Shown here in pieces: positions 58,583 to 64,000 of a DNA stretch of 64,000 nucleotides. The notes under the pieces were generated by a model. That model saw only the letters and a program-made list of their open reading frames with translations, did no database searches and was not told the DNA's origin. Both the position numbers and the translations under genes were made by a program. The stretch comes from Sulfitobacter donghicola DSW-25 = KCTC 12864 = JCM 14565. Lineage in GTDB: Bacteria > Pseudomonadota > Alphaproteobacteria > Rhodobacterales > Rhodobacteraceae. The stretch lies in contig NZ_JASF01000005.1 of assembly GCF_000622405.1 (NCBI RefSeq), forward strand, positions 186,001 to 250,000. Direction: 5' to 3'. Numbering within the stretch: position 1 is the first letter of the stretch; each line of letters starts with the position of its first letter.

Positions 58583-59239
58583 TCATCTAATTGTCATCCG
58601 CAGGGCTGCAGCGGCTGCAAAGGGCAAAAGCGCAATACAGCCAAGGCTGATCCCTGCCAAAAGAAACAGCGGCGTTTCAGCGGCCATGCCCGTGGCGCCC
58701 CTGCGCGCGGCTTCGGCCCCAAAAATCAAGGTCGGAACATATAGCGGCAGCACCAAGAGCGACATCAACAGCCCGCCGCGTTTGATCCCGACAGTAATCG
58801 CCGCGCCGAAGGTGCCGATCATCGACAAGGCCGGCGTGCCCAGCAGCAGCGATATGATTAACCATGAAAACCCTTGCGGTGGTAGGTTCAGCAACACGCC
58901 CAGAACGGGCGCTGCGATGACCAGCGGCATTCCCGTTGTCATCCAATGCGCCAGCCCTTTAACAGCCAATGCCGCCTCAAGCGGCAGCGGCGCCGTGGCC
59001 AGAACATCCAGCGTTCCATCCTCGAAATCCAACGCCAGCAGACGGTCCAGCGACAACAGGCAGGCCAGCAACGCCCCCAGCCACAAGACGCCCGGCGCAA
59101 TCGAGGTCAGCAGCGCGCTTTGTGGTCCGACGCTAAACGGAACAAGGACAACAAGGATCAGAAAAAACGCAAGCCCCAGCCCAAAGCCGCCGCCAGCGCG
59201 AAAGGCCAGCCTGAGGTCTCTGATCAATAACGCAATCAC
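58583..59239 (-). CDS. ccmB: Haem exporter permease CcmB
   Basis: Membrane subunit of the CcmABCD release complex, 218 aa with six hydrophobic segments. [14 protein letters not shown] at the N-terminus, [20 protein letters not shown] near 60-80 and [21 protein letters not shown] are family landmarks. The start codon is GTG at 59239, overlapping the ccmA stop (GTGA). Confidence 0.94.
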   Translation of the reverse strand: MIALLIRDLRLAFRAGGGFGLGLAFFLILVVLVPFSVGPQSALLTSIAPGVLWLGALLACLLSLDRLLALDFEDGTLDVLATAPLPLEAALAVKGLAHWMTTGMPLVIAAPVLGVLLNLPPQGFSWLIISLLLGTPALSMIGTFGAAITVGIKRGGLLMSLLVLPLYVPTLIFGAEAARRGATGMAAETPLFLLAGISLGCIALLPFAAAAALRMTIR

Positions 59240-59853
59240 AAGAATGCCTCGTCGCTTGCGCCATGCATCGCCTGAACCTTTGCGCGCAGCGGGGTTACGT
59301 CCAAAACATCGGCGTCGATGCCCAGATCGATATGCGTGGCCAATACCGCCAGACCACCGCCCTGCAGATGCGACCGCACGGCAGCGGCAAATAATGATAC
59401 CGCATGCGTGTCCAACGAAACCGTCGGTTCATCCAGCACCCAAATGGGCCGCCCCGTCACCATCAGACGCGCCAGCCCTGCGCGGCGCTTTTGCCCAGCT
59501 GATAGGGTTCCTGCCAATCGATCCGACAGCGGCGTTAGCTCATAGGCGTTGAGCGCTGCGGATATGTCCGTTTGGCCGTAGACCGCGGCCCAGAACCTTA
59601 GATTTTCCGAAACGCTCAGCATGGCCTTCAAACCATCTGCGTGCCCTGCATAGGCAACGGCGTCCGCGCCCCCTTCGATCTCACCCGATAACACAGGTTG
59701 CAATCCGGCAATGCTGCGCAGCAACGTCGTCTTGCCCGAGCCATTAGGCCCGCGCAAAACCAAAGCCGCCCCCGCGTCGAGCAAAAAGGAAACCCCGCTA
59801 AGCACAGGCACCCCGCCCCGCGCGACAGCCACATCTGTTAATCGTAAACTCAT
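59236..59853 (-). CDS. ccmA: Haem exporter ATP-binding protein CcmA
   Basis: ATPase of the CcmABCD complex that drives release of haem-loaded CcmE, 205 aa. Walker [18 protein letters not shown] near 35-50, signature [15 protein letters not shown] near 122 and Walker [15 protein letters not shown] are present. Coupled to ccmB by a GTGA overlap and preceded closely by the Mth938-domain gene. Confidence 0.95.
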   Translation of the reverse strand: MSLRLTDVAVARGGVPVLSGVSFLLDAGAALVLRGPNGSGKTTLLRSIAGLQPVLSGEIEGGADAVAYAGHADGLKAMLSVSENLRFWAAVYGQTDISAALNAYELTPLSDRLAGTLSAGQKRRAGLARLMVTGRPIWVLDEPTVSLDTHAVSLFAAAVRSHLQGGGLAVLATHIDLGIDADVLDVTPLRAKVQAMHGASDEAFL

Positions 59854-59856
59854 CCG

Positions 59857-60210
59857 TTAGATCGGCAACATGGCAAGGGCAACGCGGCGGCCTTCGCTCA
59901 GCAAAACATTATAGGTGCGCGCCGCCGCAGGAGAGGCCATCGCCTCAACCCCGACGCCCGCCTTTTCAAGCTGCTCTCTCAAACCCGTTGGCAGATGGGC
60001 AATCTCGCTGCCGGTTCCGATGAAAATCACATCGGTATGGGCCGCTAGCGCCTCTAACGCGGGGATGTCATCAAACCCGCCCCATGTCCGTGTACCAGAT
60101 GGTGCTGTGATCACTGCCCCCTGAATAACCTGCCCGCCAATGCGAAAAAAGCCGGGGCCGTAGCCTTCGACCGGTTTGGCATCATTAAAGACAATTTCAT
60201 TCAGGCGCAT
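59857..60210 (-). CDS. Mth938-domain (DUF498/NDUFAF3-like) protein
   Basis: 117-aa protein of the Mth938-like family, related to the mitochondrial complex I assembly factor NDUFAF3. GYGPGFFRIGGQVIQGAVI, DVIFIGTGSEIAHLP and EAMASPAAARTYNVLLSEGR match the family pattern. No membrane segment. The gene sits between the TSUP permease and ccmA with 3-base gaps, so it is cotranscribed. In alphaproteobacteria this gene often neighbours sec/ccm genes; its role is not established. Confidence 0.87.
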   Translation of the reverse strand: MRLNEIVFNDAKPVEGYGPGFFRIGGQVIQGAVITAPSGTRTWGGFDDIPALEALAAHTDVIFIGTGSEIAHLPTGLREQLEKAGVGVEAMASPAAARTYNVLLSEGRRVALAMLPI

Positions 60211-60213
60211 GGG

Positions 60214-60969
60214 TTATCCTTTCCACAGCGGCAGACCCACAATAGCCGATACTGCGATCACGAGATAGGCCACGTTGCGAAAAACCTTCTCGGCGGATGG
60301 GTCAAAAAGACGCGCTCCGATCACATTTGCGATCATATTGGGGATGCCGATCATCAGACCAAGAATGACAATAGGGCCGCTTAACAAGCCCATGAACCAA
60401 AGCATCCCAAACAAGAGAATATCCAAAGCCGTGAGATACAACAGGAAATTGGCGCGGATCACCGCGATGGGCAGTTTGCTGGCCATATAAAGCATGATCA
60501 CGGGGGGACCAGGTAATCCGACAACCCCCATCATGAACCCACCCAAGGTTCCTGCAGCAACCGTAAGACGATGCGTCAGGGCCCCCTTTAACCGCCAACC
60601 AGAAACCGTAAGCGCCAACAAAGTGATGACAGCAATGGAAACGATCCAGCCAAATTGGGTTTCATCCATCCCGCTAAGCAGCCAAATCCCTATGGGTAAC
60701 CCAATCACGGCCCCCAAAATCAGGCGCCCAACATCTTTTGGGGTGCCTTCACGCCACGCGGCGGGCGCATTGGGAATTGGGCCGATGATTTCGGCAGCGA
60801 CCAGAAAAACCACTGCCTCGACAGGGGGCAAAACCGAACTTGCCACTGGCATGATGATCATCGCCGAGCCAAAGCCCGCAAAACCGCGCACCACGCCTGC
60901 AACACAAACCGCTATGATCAGCCAGATCAAACCTTCGGTAGCAAAGACCGAAGAAACGATATCAGGCAT
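60214..60969 (-). CDS. TSUP-family (TauE/SafE) membrane transporter
   Basis: 251-aa membrane protein from the ATG at 60969 (MPDIVSSVFATEGL). About seven or eight hydrophobic segments with the repeat motifs VVRGFAGFGSAMIIMPV near 27-43 and GGFMMGVVGLPGPPVIMLY near 143-161, typical of TSUP transporters for sulfite, sulfoacetate or other organosulfur anions. Its start overlaps the secF end by eight bases. Substrate unknown. Confidence 0.88.
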   Translation of the reverse strand: MPDIVSSVFATEGLIWLIIAVCVAGVVRGFAGFGSAMIIMPVASSVLPPVEAVVFLVAAEIIGPIPNAPAAWREGTPKDVGRLILGAVIGLPIGIWLLSGMDETQFGWIVSIAVITLLALTVSGWRLKGALTHRLTVAAGTLGGFMMGVVGLPGPPVIMLYMASKLPIAVIRANFLLYLTALDILLFGMLWFMGLLSGPIVILGLMIGIPNMIANVIGARLFDPSAEKVFRNVAYLVIAVSAIVGLPLWKG

Positions 60970-61930
60970 CAATATTTGCGTATTGGTTACCTGCGTTCAT
61001 ATCCGGTTTGGACCAGTCGCGTTTCACACCGAAATACAGCAATGCAGCGGTTGCCACAAAGATGGATGAATATGTACCCACAACGACACCCCAGATCATC
61101 GCAAAGACGAACCCACGGATCACATCACCGCCCAGTACAAACAGGGCAATCAATGCCAGCAGTGTCGTTACCGAGGTCATGAATGTCCGGCTGAGCGTTT
61201 CGTTGATCGACATGTTCAGCACCTCTTTCAGAGGGCGGCTTTTGTATTTGCGCAGGTTTTCACGCACGCGGTCAAACACAACAACCGTATCGTTGAGCGA
61301 GTACCCAACAATGGTCAGCAAAGCCGCGATAATCGCCAGATCAAAGCGGATTTGCAGGGCCGAGAAAACGCCAATGGTCAGCGCAACATCATGCACCAGC
61401 GCCAGAACCGCTCCGGCTGCAAACTGCCATTCAAAGCGCAGCCAGATATAGATCAGAACCGCGCCGATCGCCAAAGCAACCGCAAGGATCGCCGTATTGA
61501 TCAGCTCGCCCGACACTTTGGGGCCAACAGATTCAACCGAGATGAATTTGATGTCAGGACGCACGGTTTTTAGCGCGCCTTGAACGCTGTTGATCACATC
61601 TGTGGTCACTGCCTCTTGATCGTCTTGGGCCTGAATGCGGATCATCGCGACGTTTTGATCTTCGCGAAATTGGGGATCAAAAACCTCGGTGATTGTGATG
61701 TCACCCAACCCCAATGGCGCGATTGCATCGCGGTATTCCGAAACGCTCACCTCCAGCGGGCTTTCCGTGCGGATGGTCGTCCCACCGCGGAAATCGATGC
61801 CAAAATTCAGCCCTTGGGTCAAAAAGGACGCAAGCCCTACCAGCACCATGAGCGCCGATACCCCCACCCACATTTTCCAGCGGTTGAAGAAATCAAAATT
61901 TGTGTTTCGTTTGACCAGTCTCAGACGCAT
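60962..61930 (-). CDS. secF: Protein-export membrane protein SecF
   Basis: Works with SecD to use proton motive force in late steps of Sec export, 322 aa. I take the ATG at 61930 (MRLRLVKRNTNFDFFNRW), one base after the secD stop; a start at 61966 would lie in secD. NFGIDFRGGTTI is the D1 motif, and YSLNDTVVVFDRVRENLRKY and TSVTTLLALIALFVLGGDV the D4/D5 region. Confidence 0.95.
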   Translation of the reverse strand: MRLRLVKRNTNFDFFNRWKMWVGVSALMVLVGLASFLTQGLNFGIDFRGGTTIRTESPLEVSVSEYRDAIAPLGLGDITITEVFDPQFREDQNVAMIRIQAQDDQEAVTTDVINSVQGALKTVRPDIKFISVESVGPKVSGELINTAILAVALAIGAVLIYIWLRFEWQFAAGAVLALVHDVALTIGVFSALQIRFDLAIIAALLTIVGYSLNDTVVVFDRVRENLRKYKSRPLKEVLNMSINETLSRTFMTSVTTLLALIALFVLGGDVIRGFVFAMIWGVVVGTYSSIFVATAALLYFGVKRDWSKPDMNAGNQYANIDA

Positions 61931-61931
61931 A

Positions 61932-63581
61932 TCAAAGCTCAATCGTTTTGGGACGGCGGCGTTCAAACCAGATAACCACCATCAGACGTGTTACAAAGAT
62001 CGCCGTGAAGACCGACGTGACAATACCAAGGCCCAGCGTAATCGCAAAGCCGCGCACAGGCCCCGAGCCCATGGCGAATAGGATCACCGCCGTAATGAAT
62101 GTGGTGATGTTCGCATCCAAAATCGCGCTCAGGGCTTTTTCATACCCCAGCGCAATCGCACGCGCAGGGCCTTTGGCTGTTTCCAGCTCTTCGCGGATAC
62201 GTTCAAAGATCAGCACGTTGGCATCAACAGCCATACCTACCGTCAAAACGATCCCCGCAATACCAGGAAGTGTCAGCGTGGCGCCAATCAGGCTCAGCAA
62301 GCCAAACAACAGGGCCACGTTGATGATTAGTGCGATATTTGCAAACACGCCAAACAGGCCATAGCTGGCCCACATAAAGAACAGCACGGCGGCAAAGGCG
62401 ACCATCGTGGCAACCTTACCCGCGTCGATGCTGTCTTGGCCCAGCTCCGGACCAATGGTGCGTTCCTCTAGGAAATCAAGCTTGGCCGGAAGGGCACCCG
62501 CACGCAGCAGCACCGCAAGGCGGGTGGATTCTTCGACGTTAAAGTTGCCTGTGATGATACCCGAGCCACCTGGAATATGGCTTTGGATGGTGGGGGCGCT
62601 GACGACTTCGTCGTCCAGAACAATCGCAAAGGGCGAGCCGATGTTTTCGGCTGTGTAATCCCCAAATTTGCGCGCGCCCGAGGTGTTAAAGCGAAAGCTA
62701 ACAGCAGGGCCGCCATTCTGATCAAAGCTGGGCTGCGCATCGACCAGCTCCTCACCCGTCACGACAGGGGCGCTTTCGATCACGTAAAACACACCGGATT
62801 CATCAAGGGATGGCACGGCCTTGTTCCCGATACCGGGGTTGGCGGCGCTATCGCTGGTGCGGCGCACAACGGGGTTGAACGTCAGCTGCGCTGTGGTGCC
62901 GATGATTGCCTTTAGCTCGGCTGCGGAACCAATGCCGGGCACCTGAATAAGGATACGATCCGCGCCTTGACGCTGGATCGTCGGCTCACGCGTGCCGACT
63001 TCGTCGATACGGCGGCGAATGATTTCCAGCGACTGCTGCATTGTACGCTCATCCGTTGCGCTTTTCTCTGCTTCGGACAGGACAACCGTGATCACACCAG
63101 AATCGCCCGCGACCTCGATATCGTTGGCCCCTGCCCCTGTCAGGGTTTGAACAGGACGGGCAAGGCCGCGCACGATCTGCAAAGCTTCGCCCATTTTGTC
63201 AGCATCGCTAAGGCGGACTTTCAATTCGCCTGTAACAGCATCCTGACGGCGCACAGGGGTCAGCCCGCGCAGCGCATCGCGCACCTCTGGCCACATCGCC
63301 TCTAGGCGCGCGGCATAAACATCCTCAACGCGGACCTCGGCCAGCAAATGCGCCCCACCGCGCAAATCCAGCCCGAGGTTCACCAGACTGCTGGGCAGAA
63401 AATCAGGCCAAAGCGCCTTTTGCGCCTCAAGCTCGGAAGTACTGCCTGACAGTTCGATTTCTGTAACCGCGTCATTATGGCTTTCTACGGGGCCATAGAA
63501 TGCGTTGGGCATCGCCAACAGCAAACCAACCGCGCAAGTCAGCCAAATGGCGACGCGTTTCCATACAGATATCTGGAGCAT
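61932..63581 (-). CDS. secD: Protein translocase subunit SecD
   Basis: 549-aa partner of SecF with six transmembrane helices and a large periplasmic P1 domain. LGLDLRGGAHLLAEV near 68 (D1), RRIDEVGTREPTIQRQGADRI broken normally near 190-212, IVLDDEVVSAPTIQSHIPGG near 322, and the D4 helix AVDANVLIFERIREEL near 450 are clear. First large gene after yajC, 36 bases downstream of it. Confidence 0.97.
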   Translation of the reverse strand: MLQISVWKRVAIWLTCAVGLLLAMPNAFYGPVESHNDAVTEIELSGSTSELEAQKALWPDFLPSSLVNLGLDLRGGAHLLAEVRVEDVYAARLEAMWPEVRDALRGLTPVRRQDAVTGELKVRLSDADKMGEALQIVRGLARPVQTLTGAGANDIEVAGDSGVITVVLSEAEKSATDERTMQQSLEIIRRRIDEVGTREPTIQRQGADRILIQVPGIGSAAELKAIIGTTAQLTFNPVVRRTSDSAANPGIGNKAVPSLDESGVFYVIESAPVVTGEELVDAQPSFDQNGGPAVSFRFNTSGARKFGDYTAENIGSPFAIVLDDEVVSAPTIQSHIPGGSGIITGNFNVEESTRLAVLLRAGALPAKLDFLEERTIGPELGQDSIDAGKVATMVAFAAVLFFMWASYGLFGVFANIALIINVALLFGLLSLIGATLTLPGIAGIVLTVGMAVDANVLIFERIREELETAKGPARAIALGYEKALSAILDANITTFITAVILFAMGSGPVRGFAITLGLGIVTSVFTAIFVTRLMVVIWFERRRPKTIEL

Positions 63582-63617
63582 GAGCCGCCCGCCTTTTGTC
63601 TTGTCGTGTTGGGTGGT

Positions 63618-63896
63618 TTATTTCGCTGGTTCGGTTTTGTTGATCACGGTTGCGATGGTGCTTTGGATCACACGCACCTTAACGCCGTCAGCGATTTCCA
63701 GCTCCAGCTCACCGTCTTCTTTAACCTTAACCACTTTGCCGATGATCCCGCCTTGGGTCACAACCTGATCGCCACGGCGCAGGGCCGCAACCATCGCCTG
63801 ATGATCCTTGAGCTTTTTCTGCTGTGGGCGGATCAGCAGGAAATACATGATCCCGAAAATGAGGATCAGTGGGATAAATTGCTCAATACCTGACAT
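63618..63896 (-). CDS. yajC: Preprotein translocase accessory protein YajC
   Basis: 92-aa single-pass membrane protein of the SecDF-YajC complex. One N-terminal helix (FIPLILIFGIMYFLLIRPQQ) followed by the conserved KKLKDHQAMVAALRRGDQVV and TQGGIIGKVVKV segments. It begins the yajC-secD-secF-TSUP-Mth938-ccmABCDG run on the minus strand. Confidence 0.96.
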   Translation of the reverse strand: MSGIEQFIPLILIFGIMYFLLIRPQQKKLKDHQAMVAALRRGDQVVTQGGIIGKVVKVKEDGELELEIADGVKVRVIQSTIATVINKTEPAK

Positions 63897-64000
63897 GGGA
63901 TGGTCCTTTTACGCGGCTGTTAGGGGGCAAGCCCCTGTTGTTCTGAGTTCGCCAGAACCTATGCGCGCCATTGGGGGTTTGCAAGGCACACAGCCCCCCA

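Overview
The window reads as a chromosomal segment of a marine alphaproteobacterium of the Roseobacter group (Rhodobacteraceae). The evidence is protein-level resemblance (ClpXP, UreA-G, UrtA-E, CcmABCDG, a SelD with a fused flavin domain, the DMSP lyase DddP), the gene orders, and a moderate-to-high GC content. I see no prophage, insertion sequence, CRISPR array, rRNA operon or plasmid functions. Gene packing is tight, with many ATGA-type overlaps and several converging genes that share or nearly share their last bases.

Layout. 1-2.0 kb: clpX (cut by the window start) and clpP. 2.2-2.4 kb: a gene-free gap holding an excellent PhoB box and a strong terminator, both pointing right, which I interpret as a phosphate-controlled small RNA. 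2.4-5.7 kb: divergent zinc locus znuA / zur-znuC-znuB around a Zur-like palindrome. 5.8-11.4 kb: kynA, a sulfotransferase-like protein, tRNA-Thr(UGU), an iron-type alcohol dehydrogenase with a palindromic operator, an ArsR regulator with its permease, and a hemolysin III-like membrane protein. 11.5-14.7 kb: divergent katG/oxyR. 14.8-16.4 kb: a DmdB-like acyl-CoA ligase. 16.4-17.0 kb: mostly empty, with a flavoprotein-like gene fragment. 17.0-20.2 kb: FAD-SelD fusion and SelU, a selenouridine-type selenium module.

20.3-31.7 kb is a urea block: urtABCDE (minus strand) divergent from ureD-ureA-orf-ureB-ureC-ureE-ureF-ureG (plus strand). It imports urea and hydrolyses it to ammonia; glnB-glnA at 38-40 kb would assimilate that ammonia. 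31.8-36.6 kb: hyuB, hyuA and a LysR regulator. 36.8 kb: tRNA-Leu(UAG). 37.3 kb: a small Hint-domain protein lacking the usual catalytic cysteine.

40-52 kb is a mixture: a proline-rich membrane protein, a lytic transglycosylase, a Glyoxalase-8-like small protein, a DUF3445/HODM-type protein, the DMSP lyase dddP, a Cys/Met-metabolism PLP enzyme, a hydrolase-OsmC fusion, purB, two secreted proteins sharing a short Cys motif, an isolated fliG, a lauroyl-acyltransferase-like protein and a DUF1223 protein. 52.5-57.1 kb: acnA, panB, panC. 57.1-63.9 kb (minus strand): yajC-secD-secF, a TSUP permease, an Mth938-domain protein and ccmA-B-C-D-G for cytochrome c maturation.

The most novel-looking element is the PhoB-box/terminator pair at 2209-2391. 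Other points of interest are the 94-residue His/Asp repeat of ZnuA, the inverted 17-mer flanking arsR, the UreC insertion, the degenerate Hint and sulfotransferase-like proteins, and a possible MITE-like repeat near 48.8 kb.
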